DNA from: VGKP01 sp964647695 | GTDB lineage: Archaea; Nanobdellota; Nanobdellia; Pacearchaeales; GW2011-AR1 | Length of the DNA stretch: 64,000 bases | Reading direction: 5' to 3' | Assembly: GCA_964647695.1 (NCBI GenBank) | Contig: CAZYIS010000002.1 | Coordinates: 1-64,000, forward strand | Notes under the pieces: model-generated | The model's input: the letters and a program-made list of their open reading frames with translations, nothing else | Told to the model about the DNA's origin: nothing | Databases searched by the model: none | Position numbers and translations under genes: made by a program | In this document: positions 53,511 through 62,412 of the stretch, piece after piece | How the letters are laid out: every line of letters begins with the position of its first letter | Position numbering within the stretch: the stretch's first letter is position 1

Positions 53511-56500
53511 ATGAAAAAGAAGGTTTATAGATCTAATAAAGTTCGTTCTAATAATTATTGGATTTTGACCATCGTTATTCTATTAATTCTTGCCATAGCA
53601 GGATTTTTTGTTTTTAATGAGCTGACTGGAAGAGTTATTGATGGTTCATATACTCCTATTTCTACTTGTCAAACTATTAATCAATCGGGAAATTATTATT
53701 TAACTACAAATATTAGTAAATCTGGAGATTGTTTGGTAATTAATGCTTCTAATGTTGTTGTGGATGGAAATGGATATAAAATAACTGGAAATGTAAATGG
53801 AAATGGGGCTTTTGCAGGGGCTAGGGGTTATTCCTATGAGCTGAATAATATTATTGTTACTGGAGGAATAACTTCAAATGGGATTTCTTTTTCTTGTGCT
53901 GTTGATTATAATGTTGGTGGTTCTGGAGGAACTATTACTATTGTTAACTCAACAACATCAACTATTTCGGCTATTGGAGCATCATCCAATGCTGGAGGTT
54001 CAGGAGGTAATATCAATATTATTAATTCAACTGCATCAAGTATTTCTGTTGATGGTGCTGGAGGAATAACTGCTGGTGGTGGAAATGGGGGAACCATCTC
54101 GATAAATAATTCTTATATCACTTCAACTTTATCTTCAAAAGGAGGTACTGGATACGGTGGGGGCGGTCCTATTTGTGGTTTTATGCTTTCTTATGGTGGT
54201 CAAGGTGGTTCTGGAGGAACTATTACCGTAAGTAATTCAAGAATTTTATCATCCATAACTGTTATTGGTGCGAATGGCGGTTTTGGTGGGGGCGGTCCAG
54301 GAGGAACCATTACTATTGTTAACTCAACAACTACTTCATTAACTTCTGACGGTGCTTGGACTGAGCCTGGAGGAGATATTACGGTAATAAATTCTACATT
54401 AACAACTATAAGTTCTAATGGTGCTGCTGGAGGAGATTATGCGGGTGGTCATGGTGGAAAAGTTACAATTGTTAATTCTAATTTAACTTCTATTAATTCG
54501 AATGGAGGTTCGGGTAGTTCTGGAGGTTCCGGTGCAATAGTAATATTAAATAATTCCAAAGTAAGTTCATTTGTTAACTCTAATGCCGGTAGCGGCGGGG
54601 GAAATGGAGGAGTAATATACAATTGGAATTCTACCTATGGAACATTAAGTATTCTTCCAACTAGTCCAAATGGGTTAAATGGAGTATTATTTATCAATGG
54701 ATTTGCAAATATCAATTCTTGTCAAACCATTAGTTATTCTGGAAATTATAATTTAACTTCTAATATTAGTGCTGTTGGAACTTGTTTGACTCTCAATGCA
54801 AACGATGTGAATATTAATGGAAATGGATACAAAATAACTGGAAATGTAAATGGAAATTCATTTAATTTAACAAATATTAATATTGTTGGTAACGTTTCTT
54901 CTAATGGTGGAGCATTAACAATAATTAATTCAACTATTTCATCAATAACTTCCAATGGTGGAATAATCAATATTTGGAATTCAACTTATACAAATTTAAG
55001 TTCAGGCATCAATGGTCAAATTTTTATTAATGGAATTGGATATATTAGTTCTTGTCAAACCATTAGTTACCCTGGAAATTATATTTTAAATTCTAATATT
55101 AGTGCTGTTGGAACTTGTTTGACTATTAATGCAAACGATGTGAATATTAATGGACAAGGATATAAAATAACTGGAAATGTAAATGGAAATTTAATTAACT
55201 TAACTAACATTAATATTGTTGGTAATGTTTCTTCTAACGGTGGAAATGTTACGGTTATAAATTCAAACATTATCTCATCTATAATTAACAACGCCGGTAT
55301 AATTACATTACTCAATTCAACTGCTGGTGATTTATATGTTAATGGAAATGCGGGTGGAAATGGTGGAAATATAACTATAATTAATTCAACTGTAATCTCA
55401 TTAAATTCCAATGGTGGTCGAGATACTTATACTGGTGGAAATGGTGGAAATATAACTATAATTAATTCAAATGTTACTTCATCAATAATTGTCAATGGTG
55501 GAGGCTTTGCTATTAGTTATGGTGGAACTATTGGATTTGGAGGAGTAATCAATATTTGGAATTCAACTTATACAAATTTAAGTTCAGGCATCAATGGTCA
55601 AATTTTTATTAATGGAATTTTAAGTGTTGTTTCTCTTCAAACTATTAATTTGCCTGGAATTTATTATTTAAATTCAAATGCTGGAGCAGACGGAACTGGA
55701 GCCATAATCACTATTAATTCAAATAATGTTTCTATAATTGGAAATGGAGATAAAATAAATGTAAGCATAATTTCAAATGTTAATTCGCTCAACTTAACAA
55801 ATATTAATATCGTTGGTAATGTTTCTTTAAATTTAGAAGGAAATCTAACTTTGACTAATTCAACTACTGGAAATATAATTGCTAATGGTGGACTTGTTAA
55901 TATAATTAATTCAACCACTTCAGCAATAAATGTCCGCGGGGCTAATATTACTTTAACTAATTCTAAATCTATATCTGTAAAAAATACTGGATTGGGTGCA
56001 ACAATTGCAGTAAATAATTCAAATATAACTTCATCAGTAATTGCTAATCAGGGAACAATTGTAATTATTAATTCAACTACTGGCAATGTAAGTTCTAATA
56101 GTAATGCGGGACAGATTACTTTTGGAGGAACAATTGTTATTATTAATTCAACTACTGGCAATGTAAGCTCCAATGGACTCCCTGTCTTTGGTTCGGGAGG
56201 TCATGGTGGAATGATTAATATTACAAATTCTAATGTATCTTCAGTTATGTCAAATGGGGCTGAGGGTAATGATGGTTTTATACGTCCAAATATCGGCGGT
56301 AATGGTGGAACAATTAATATTATAAACTCTATAACATCATCAATAAATTCCAATGGCGGAGGTATAGTTGGTGCTGGTTGGGCATCAGGAGGCAATGGCG
56401 GACGCATTAATATTTGGTTACCATCTACCTATGGAAATTTAAATGTAACTGGTGGTCCTGGCGGAGTCAATGGAAGTATTATAATTAATAATCCTCAGTC

Positions 56501-58469
56501 TAGTGCAGTAAATGGTGTATGTGGAATAACTCAAAATAATTGTATAAATGGAACATTAAATGATCTTACGGATAATTCTACTAATTTTCTATGGCAATGT
56601 ATTGGAAGCAATGGCGGAAGTAGTGCATCCTGTTCATTAGCTATTCCTTTAATTCCAGTAAATGGCTTATGTTCATCTACAACTTACCAATGTTTGAATG
56701 GAACCTCTAGTGGAAATAATGCCAATGCAACTAATTATCTATGGCAGTGTTTAGGTGCAAATAGCGGAACTAATGCATCATGTTCAGCAATAATTCCAGT
56801 TATTGCTTGTAGTTCTAATTCTAATTGTGGATCACCAACTGTACTAAATAATTTATGTAATGGAAATAATGTATACCAAAATATAAGCACTCCAATATGT
56901 AATGATCCTGGAACAACACAATCTTCATGTTCCTATTCAATTGCTACATCGTTAAGTCAACAATGTTCTGCAAGTCAAATATGTTCCAATGGACAATGCA
57001 TTGCAGCATCGGTAAATGGATTATGTTCATCTACAACATACCAATGTCTAAATGGAACATCTAGTGGAAATAATGCCAATGCAACTAATTATCTTTGGAG
57101 TTGTAATGGTTCCTATGGGGGAACAAATGTTTCATGTAGTTCTCCATTATTTAGTAAATTAAATATTAGTAAAATAGGAACTGGATCGGGAATTATTGTT
57201 TCGCTTCCTAGCAATATAAATTGTGGGGCTACTTGCGCTAATAATTTTATTAATGGAAGTTCTATTATTTTAACCGCTACGGAGAATACGGGATCTAATT
57301 TTAGTTCATGGATTGGATGTGATTCATCGGCGGGCAGGATATGTAATATGGTATTGGGTAGTAATAGAACTATAACTGTAAACTTTACTCTTTTAGTTCA
57401 AAGTGTTGATAGTGATCATGATGGGATTATAGATTCCCTGGATTTATGTCCTAATACTCCAGCTAATTTAAGTCGTATGGTAAATATTCATGGTTGTCCT
57501 ATGCCTATTTTGAATAGATTAAACATAAGTAGTGATTTGAATACGGTTAATTTATCTAATATAACCTCATTTAGAATTGAATCACCTGGAATTGGAAAAA
57601 TAGATTATCAGAATCACAGTATTTCATTATTGGATTCGAATGGGGGTGCACAATACGATCTTGATGCCAATATTAACATAACTAACAGAGAAGTTATAAT
57701 AAATTCAAGTAATTTGCCTAGTTTGAATTTATCGGCTAGAATTACTCTTTATAATATTAGTTTTGTTTCTCCAAAAATATTATTGGATGGTAATATTTGT
57801 ACTTCTTGTAACATTATTTCCTATAATAATTCTATTTTATCTTTCGATGTACCTCATTTCACAAATTATACCATAGTAGAAGGTTATGTTGCTCCCGATA
57901 ATAATGCAAATCCTGGTTCTGGAAGCGGTAGCGGTTCTGGTGGTGGATCTGGGGGCTTAACAGTTTCTAATGCTACTAATAATGCTGCTGATGGTACTAA
58001 TTTAGGTGTAAATGATATTGCCAATAATGCGGATAATTCAGGTATTTCACAATCGGGAGATAATAGTACTGGTGGTAATTCCGATACTGGATCTTCAATT
58101 GTTAGTTTAATGGTACCAATTATATATGTATTACTAGTTTTGATATTCGTGGTAATTTTGTTATGGTTTATTGTTAATAGAATTAAAAGAAATAGGTATA
58201 ATGCTTTGGAGGGTGCTCTTTCTGAAGAAAAATCTTCTCCTGTTGAGTCAAGTAAGAGTAAAAAAACTGAAGTTAGATCTAATGATTATAAATCTGCTAA
58301 GAAAATAATTAATGAAATTGATAAGAATTTGAAGAATAAGGATTCTAGTGCGGCTAGAGAGAATTATAATAAACTTCATGATTTGTTCAAGTTGTTGTCA
58401 AAATCTGAGAAGGATGAATTATATGAGGATTCTATGCGTTTGTATAAGGAAATAGAAAAATTAAGTTAA
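53511..58469 (+). CDS. Giant Asn/Gly-rich beta-helix surface protein, anchored at both ends
   Basis: 1652 residues. The N-terminus (helix about 15-35, then FNELTGRVI) and the C-terminus (helix plus an about 75-residue helical cytoplasmic domain) match the 49375-51711 protein. The middle (about 60-1000) is made of short INSTTS(S)I..NGG.GG.I units typical of parallel beta-helix adhesins. Cys-containing blocks (about 1010-1220, two copies of NGLCSSTTYQCLNG) and a DSDHDGIIDSLDLCP thrombospondin type 3-like calcium repeat follow near 1300. A Gly/Ser linker precedes the last helix. Probable adhesin; ligand unknown. Confidence 0.8.
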   Translation: MKKKVYRSNKVRSNNYWILTIVILLILAIAGFFVFNELTGRVIDGSYTPISTCQTINQSGNYYLTTNISKSGDCLVINASNVVVDGNGYKITGNVNGNGAFAGARGYSYELNNIIVTGGITSNGISFSCAVDYNVGGSGGTITIVNSTTSTISAIGASSNAGGSGGNINIINSTASSISVDGAGGITAGGGNGGTISINNSYITSTLSSKGGTGYGGGGPICGFMLSYGGQGGSGGTITVSNSRILSSITVIGANGGFGGGGPGGTITIVNSTTTSLTSDGAWTEPGGDITVINSTLTTISSNGAAGGDYAGGHGGKVTIVNSNLTSINSNGGSGSSGGSGAIVILNNSKVSSFVNSNAGSGGGNGGVIYNWNSTYGTLSILPTSPNGLNGVLFINGFANINSCQTISYSGNYNLTSNISAVGTCLTLNANDVNINGNGYKITGNVNGNSFNLTNINIVGNVSSNGGALTIINSTISSITSNGGIINIWNSTYTNLSSGINGQIFINGIGYISSCQTISYPGNYILNSNISAVGTCLTINANDVNINGQGYKITGNVNGNLINLTNINIVGNVSSNGGNVTVINSNIISSIINNAGIITLLNSTAGDLYVNGNAGGNGGNITIINSTVISLNSNGGRDTYTGGNGGNITIINSNVTSSIIVNGGGFAISYGGTIGFGGVINIWNSTYTNLSSGINGQIFINGILSVVSLQTINLPGIYYLNSNAGADGTGAIITINSNNVSIIGNGDKINVSIISNVNSLNLTNINIVGNVSLNLEGNLTLTNSTTGNIIANGGLVNIINSTTSAINVRGANITLTNSKSISVKNTGLGATIAVNNSNITSSVIANQGTIVIINSTTGNVSSNSNAGQITFGGTIVIINSTTGNVSSNGLPVFGSGGHGGMINITNSNVSSVMSNGAEGNDGFIRPNIGGNGGTINIINSITSSINSNGGGIVGAGWASGGNGGRINIWLPSTYGNLNVTGGPGGVNGSIIINNPQSSAVNGVCGITQNNCINGTLNDLTDNSTNFLWQCIGSNGGSSASCSLAIPLIPVNGLCSSTTYQCLNGTSSGNNANATNYLWQCLGANSGTNASCSAIIPVIACSSNSNCGSPTVLNNLCNGNNVYQNISTPICNDPGTTQSSCSYSIATSLSQQCSASQICSNGQCIAASVNGLCSSTTYQCLNGTSSGNNANATNYLWSCNGSYGGTNVSCSSPLFSKLNISKIGTGSGIIVSLPSNINCGATCANNFINGSSIILTATENTGSNFSSWIGCDSSAGRICNMVLGSNRTITVNFTLLVQSVDSDHDGIIDSLDLCPNTPANLSRMVNIHGCPMPILNRLNISSDLNTVNLSNITSFRIESPGIGKIDYQNHSISLLDSNGGAQYDLDANINITNREVIINSSNLPSLNLSARITLYNISFVSPKILLDGNICTSCNIISYNNSILSFDVPHFTNYTIVEGYVAPDNNANPGSGSGSGSGGGSGGLTVSNATNNAADGTNLGVNDIANNADNSGISQSGDNSTGGNSDTGSSIVSLMVPIIYVLLVLIFVVILLWFIVNRIKRNRYNALEGALSEEKSSPVESSKSKKTEVRSNDYKSAKKIINEIDKNLKNKDSSAARENYNKLHDLFKLLSKSEKDELYEDSMRLYKEIEKLS
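54716..55245 (+). repeat. Near-identical direct repeat of about 197 bp inside the adhesin gene
   Basis: The segments 54716-54912 and 55049-55245 are near-identical with an offset of 333 bp (111 codons). They encode the SCQTISY..GNY...SNISAVGTCL module. The offset is a multiple of three, so the reading frame is preserved. Confidence 0.75.
54964..55619 (+). repeat. Exact 74-bp direct repeat inside the adhesin gene
   Basis: 54964-55037 and 55546-55619 are identical, 582 bp (194 codons) apart. Identity without synonymous changes indicates a recent duplication or gene conversion. Confidence 0.85.
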
Positions 58470-58480
58470 ACTTACTAATG

Positions 58481-58488
58481 TTTTTATA
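58481..58488 (+). promoter_or_regulatory. TATA box of pyrD
   Basis: The box tttttata is centred about 26 nt before the ATG at 58511, favouring that start over the in-frame ATG at 58499. Confidence 0.5.
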
Positions 58489-58510
58489 GGATTAAACTAT
58501 GTTATTTTAT

Positions 58511-59608
58511 ATGGAAAAGATAATAGAAACAAGAAATAGAATTATGGGGTTTTTGTATAAAAATGTGCTAAAGCAGATTGCATTTCAATTTGATCCTGAA
58601 AAGGTCCATAACTTTTTCTTAGCTACTGGAAAGATATTTGGAAGTAATATGGTTACTAAGGAAATAACTAAGGATTTATTTAATTATGAAAATTCTATCC
58701 TTAGACAGAAAATTTTAGGCATTGATTTTAGGAATCCAGTAGGTTTATCTGCAGGATTCGATAAGAATGCTGAACTTCTCAATATTCTAGGGGATGTGGG
58801 CTTTGGATTTGCTGAAGTAGGTAGTGTGACTAAGTTACAGTGTGATGGAAATCCAGGAGTTAGATTGGAAAGACTTCCGGAAAAAAAGTCGATATGGGTC
58901 AATTTCGGTTTGAACAATAAGGGGGCTGATGAAATTTCTTCTAGATTATATAAAAAGAAGTTTGACATTCCTTTTGCAGTAAGTATTGCAAAAACAAATT
59001 GTGCTGCAACGGCTAATGATAAAGTAGGAATTCAGGATTATGTATATTCATTGAAAAAATTCAATGAATTGAATGTGGGTAATTTATTTGTATTAAATAT
59101 AAGTTGTCCCAATGCCTATGGTGGGCAACCATTTTCAAGGGCTGAGGCCTATAGGGATTTATTAAAGGAAGTTTCCAAGTTAAAGGTGAGAAAACCTATT
59201 TTTGTTAAACTCTCTCCAGATCTGACTAAAAAGGAAATTGATTCTATACTTGAGATATCTGGAAAAAATAAAATAGCTGGTTTCATAATTTCTAATCTAA
59301 CTAAAAAGCATGATAAGGGTAAAGGGGGATTATCGGGAAAGATGGTAGAGGATAGATCCAATGCATTGCTTAGCTATGTTTATTCTAAAACCAGAGGAAA
59401 ATATGTTTTGATTGGAGTTGGTGGCGTTTTTAGTGCTGAAGATGCCTATAAAAAAATAAAACTCGGGGCTAGTTTGGTTTCGCTTATAACTGGTATGATA
59501 TTTAACGGTCCTAATTTGATGAGTGAAATAAATCAGGGATTGGTCGAACTTTTGAAAAAAGATGGTTATAAGAATATTTCTGAAGCCATAGGCGCCGATT
59601 TAAAATAA
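58511..59608 (+). CDS. pyrD: Dihydroorotate dehydrogenase, class 2-like
   Basis: About 365 residues from ATG 58511. The N-terminal helical segment FDPEKVHNFF and the core NPVGLSAGFDKNAELLN, GFAEVGSVT and GGLSGK...IGVGGV match class 2 (quinone-linked) DHODH, which oxidises dihydroorotate in pyrimidine synthesis at the membrane. At the catalytic-base position stands C199 (NISCPNAYGG), whereas the well-studied class 2 enzymes carry serine there. Other pyrimidine genes are not in the window. The family is firm, the electron acceptor uncertain. Confidence 0.9.
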   Translation: MEKIIETRNRIMGFLYKNVLKQIAFQFDPEKVHNFFLATGKIFGSNMVTKEITKDLFNYENSILRQKILGIDFRNPVGLSAGFDKNAELLNILGDVGFGFAEVGSVTKLQCDGNPGVRLERLPEKKSIWVNFGLNNKGADEISSRLYKKKFDIPFAVSIAKTNCAATANDKVGIQDYVYSLKKFNELNVGNLFVLNISCPNAYGGQPFSRAEAYRDLLKEVSKLKVRKPIFVKLSPDLTKKEIDSILEISGKNKIAGFIISNLTKKHDKGKGGLSGKMVEDRSNALLSYVYSKTRGKYVLIGVGGVFSAEDAYKKIKLGASLVSLITGMIFNGPNLMSEINQGLVELLKKDGYKNISEAIGADLK

Positions 59609-59647
59609 ATTCATAAGGTTATTAAATAATGTTTTTTTAGTAGTTTT

Positions 59648-60100
59648 ATGAAAGTAAATAAATATGGTTTGATAATAGGTATCTTAATTTTATTTGAGAT
59701 AGGTTTATGTTTATACATAGGATTGGTTCCAGCTAAGGATAATTATCTTTGCAGCGTTGGCACAGATTGCCAGACAGTGCAGAGTTCAATATATAGTACT
59801 CTTTTCGGAATAAAATTGGCTTGGTTTGGTGTGGCTTGTTTTTCGATTTTGTTTATTTTGTTTATTCTAGCTCGTTTGAATAGAAAGAATTACTGGATGT
59901 TCTTCAGTGCATCTATAATCGGCGCTGGTTTTGCCATATATTTCATTTCTCTACAGGTATTCATATTAAATAAGCTCTGCAAGGATTGTATAATTATTGA
60001 TGGCATAATGATCATTATGTTTTTAATAGTTTTATTTGAGTATTTTGCTTTCAAAAAAGATATTAAAAGCATGGAAAATAGGCTTTCAAAAGGTTTATAA
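59648..60100 (+). CDS. Vitamin K epoxide reductase (VKOR)-like membrane thiol oxidase
   Basis: 150 residues with four membrane helices. The loop cysteines C35 and C41 (LCSVGTDCQTV) and the CxxC C111-KD-C114 in the last loop form the VKOR redox relay, together with YS(T)LFGI after the first pair. VKOR proteins use quinone to make disulfides in exported proteins. That fits the cysteine-bearing surface proteins in this window. The gene overlaps the promoter region of TBP. Confidence 0.9.
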   Translation: MKVNKYGLIIGILILFEIGLCLYIGLVPAKDNYLCSVGTDCQTVQSSIYSTLFGIKLAWFGVACFSILFILFILARLNRKNYWMFFSASIIGAGFAIYFISLQVFILNKLCKDCIIIDGIMIIMFLIVLFEYFAFKKDIKSMENRLSKGL

Positions 60101-60119
60101 ACAAAATTCCTTTATAAAC
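60091..60119 (+). promoter_or_regulatory. Two TATA-like boxes before TBP
   Basis: The boxes gtttataa (60093-60100) and tttataaa (60111-60118) lie at about 35 and 17 nt before the ATG at 60131. The first overlaps the VKOR stop codon. Neither has the usual 25-nt spacing alone. Confidence 0.5.
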
Positions 60120-60130
60120 CCTATAATAAC

Positions 60131-60685
60131 ATGAGTAAATCTAATCTAAAAGTCCAGAATATTGTAGCAACAACATCTCTTGGAAAGGAAGTTTCTTTAA
60201 CTAAGCTTGCAAGAACCCAGAGTAACACTGAATATAATCCTGAACAATTTCCAGGTCTAGTTTTGAGAATTGAAAAGCCTAAATCTGCAGTGCTGGTATT
60301 TTCATCAGGTAATTTGGTATGTACTGGAACAAAAAGTATTGCTCAGGTAAAAGAAGTGGTTAATGCAGTTATCAAACAAATTGCTAAAATAGGTGTTAAG
60401 GTAACAAGTAAACCTAAGATTACAGTTCAAAATATTGTGGCTTCTGGAAGTATTGATCTTACATTGAATCTAAATATTTTAGCTCTACAGCTTGAGAATA
60501 CGGAATATGAACCTGAACAATTTCCAGGTTTGGTATATAAATTAGTGGATCCTACCGCTACATTCCTATTGTTCAGTAATGGAAAATTAGTATGTACTGG
60601 AACTAAGAATAAGGAACAGTTGGAAGAAAGTATGAGACAACTTAATAAGAATATCAAGGCAGCTATAAAAGATAATAAGGATTAA
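60131..60685 (+). CDS. tbp: TATA-box-binding protein (TBP)
   Basis: 184 residues, two repeats of the TBP saddle. Repeat 1 has VQNIVATTSLG and EYNPEQFPGLVLRI; repeat 2 has VQNIVASGSI and EYEPEQFPGLVYKL. Each ends with the LVCTGTK segment. TBP recognises the TATA boxes seen throughout the window. The assignment is firm. Confidence 0.97.
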   Translation: MSKSNLKVQNIVATTSLGKEVSLTKLARTQSNTEYNPEQFPGLVLRIEKPKSAVLVFSSGNLVCTGTKSIAQVKEVVNAVIKQIAKIGVKVTSKPKITVQNIVASGSIDLTLNLNILALQLENTEYEPEQFPGLVYKLVDPTATFLLFSNGKLVCTGTKNKEQLEESMRQLNKNIKAAIKDNKD

Positions 60686-60727
60686 TTAATCTTATTTTGA
60701 TTTTCAATTTTTTAATAATTTAAAATT

Positions 60728-60913
60728 CTAATTTTTCAAATCACTTATACCGAGAAGTATTAATAATAATCCGATTCCAATTAGGGCCCAGAAAATTCCA
60801 CCCTTTAGAAAAACAAGTGCTGATGCCCATAGGGAGGGCCAAACCATGGTTCCTAGTATTATGACTCCAACTACTAAAACCAATCCAAGTAATAATTCAA
60901 TCCATTTGTTCAT
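60728..60913 (-). CDS. Small two-helix membrane protein
   Basis: 61 residues with two hydrophobic helices (about 5-27 and 37-56) joined by a short loop. A TATA-like box (tttatata) lies about 27 nt upstream on its strand. No family is recognised. Confidence 0.5.
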   Translation of the reverse strand: MNKWIELLLGLVLVVGVIILGTMVWPSLWASALVFLKGGIFWALIGIGLLLILLGISDLKN

Positions 60914-61029
60914 GAATAGGCCAATTCTTTCAGGTATATAAATATTAATGTAATTCTTTGTATATCTTTCAGTTCTAATGAGTTAGAAGTCTTAGAGGTG
61001 TTTATAAATAATAATCTGCTAGTTAAATC

Positions 61030-61626
61030 ATGGTGAATAAGTACATTAACTTTGATCTGGATGATTCTAGAGCTTCGATTATAGCTGAGGTCATGGCAAA
61101 TAAAACCTGTAAAAAAATATTATCTCTAATCGCTGAAAAAGAGATGAGTGCAGGGGATATTTCTCTGGAATTAAAAGTGCCTTTGAATACCATAGGATAT
61201 AATATTGAAAAATTGCTTAAATCTGGTTTGATTGAAAAGAGTAAAAATTATTTTTGGAGTGCAAAGGGAAAGAAAATTCCCACCTACGGCATTTCCAATA
61301 AAAAAATAATCATTTCACCTAAAACCATGTACAAAGGAATATTACCTGCTTTGTTGGTTTCGGGATTGGCTGCATTGGGAATTAAGATATTTGGTTCTGT
61401 CGGGAGTGATGGAGTAATTAATTCGGTAAATGAGGCCTATGCTCCTACGGTTAAATTGGCTGATTCGGTAACTGCTTCGGGAGCTCAGATGATGAATGGG
61501 GCTGTTCAAACTGGAATTTTACACAATGCTTGGGTTTGGTTTTTACTAGGTGCCATGGTTTCATTGTTTGTTTTTTTAATTTGGAATATTTTTAAAATGA
61601 AAGGAGGTAAATACAATAATGAATAA
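61030..61626 (+). CDS. Membrane-anchored winged-helix protein
   Basis: 198 residues. An ArsR-like winged helix (about 15-75, ILSLIAEKEMSAGDISLELKVP) is followed by a KKIPTYGISNKKIIISP hinge and two membrane helices (about 103-123 and 170-190). The design suggests a transcription regulator held at the membrane. Its 3' end overlaps the SIMPL gene by 8 nt, so both act together, possibly in an envelope response. No ligand motif is seen. Confidence 0.7.
   Translation: MVNKYINFDLDDSRASIIAEVMANKTCKKILSLIAEKEMSAGDISLELKVPLNTIGYNIEKLLKSGLIEKSKNYFWSAKGKKIPTYGISNKKIIISPKTMYKGILPALLVSGLAALGIKIFGSVGSDGVINSVNEAYAPTVKLADSVTASGAQMMNGAVQTGILHNAWVWFLLGAMVSLFVFLIWNIFKMKGGKYNNE
61601..61608 (+). promoter_or_regulatory. 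Shine-Dalgarno motif of the SIMPL gene
   Basis: The motif aaggaggt ends 10 nt before the ATG at 61619, inside the coding end of the HTH gene. Confidence 0.65.
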
Positions 61627-62344
61627 TAAATTAATTGCTTGGATTGTGGGAGCAATAATATTAATTTTGATTGGTTATTTAGCAGTAAGTAGTCAACCTA
61701 CGGTTTCTGCTCAGGGTGTTGCTTCTTTGAAAGCACAGCCGGATAAGATATCTGTTAATGTCAATATTGAAACTAAGAATATTAGTTTGAATGATGCTCA
61801 GAAACTCAATGCCCAGATTAGTGCTAATTTAAATGATGCCTTGCTAAGTTCTGGAATTTCTAAAGAGAATATAAGACTTGCATCTTATAACAGTTATCCT
61901 TTGCAGGAATGGGATGGAAATTCTTACAAAGATAAGGGTTATGTGGTTAGTCAACAACTAATAGTCTATGCAGAAAACTATTCTTCTATTGCAAGTATAG
62001 TTAATCTTGTGACTTCTAATGGTGCTTTGGTGCAAAGTATTCAATTCGAGCTATCTCAGGAAAAGCAGAATGAGTATAAGTCAAAGGTTTTGAAATTGGC
62101 TAGTGAAGATGCTAAAGTAAAGGCAGCAGCTATTGCCTCGGGTCAAGGTAAAGGTCTAGGTAGATTGGTATCTTTGAGTTCGGATGAATTCAATTATTAT
62201 CCTATGCCTTATTATAACATGAGAGATGGAGTTTCAGCAACGGATGCTGGAAATGAAGCAAAGCTTGCCGCGTCTAATATATCTCCTAGTGATTTGGATG
62301 TTAGTTCCACAGTCAAAGTTCAATATAGATTAGGTTTGTTTTAA
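61619..62344 (+). CDS. SIMPL (DUF541) domain protein
   Basis: 241 residues. One N-terminal membrane helix (about 7-25) and a SIMPL/DUF541 domain with VSAQGVASLKAQPDKISVNV, split by position, and a later SIASIVNLVTSNGALVQSI. SIMPL proteins sit in the envelope of bacteria and archaea and are linked to stress tolerance. It is translated together with the membrane-anchored regulator upstream, which could sense the same stress. Confidence 0.85.
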   Translation: MNNKLIAWIVGAIILILIGYLAVSSQPTVSAQGVASLKAQPDKISVNVNIETKNISLNDAQKLNAQISANLNDALLSSGISKENIRLASYNSYPLQEWDGNSYKDKGYVVSQQLIVYAENYSSIASIVNLVTSNGALVQSIQFELSQEKQNEYKSKVLKLASEDAKVKAAAIASGQGKGLGRLVSLSSDEFNYYPMPYYNMRDGVSATDAGNEAKLAASNISPSDLDVSSTVKVQYRLGLF

Positions 62345-62348
62345 TAAA

Positions 62349-62371
62349 TTATTTTTATTTTTTTATTTTTT
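62349..62371 (+). terminator. T-rich terminator after the SIMPL gene
   Basis: An almost pure T tract begins 5 nt after the stop at 62344, as expected for archaeal termination. Confidence 0.5.
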
Positions 62372-62412
62372 ATAATGCAAAAGGTTAAAACCCTTTTTTT
62401 CTTAGAAAGTGG

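Noticed and set aside
53906..56407. Long antisense frames opposite the beta-helix gene, rich in Pro and Ile
   Set aside because: They are the complement of Asn/Gly/Ile repeats and have no promoter or family match.
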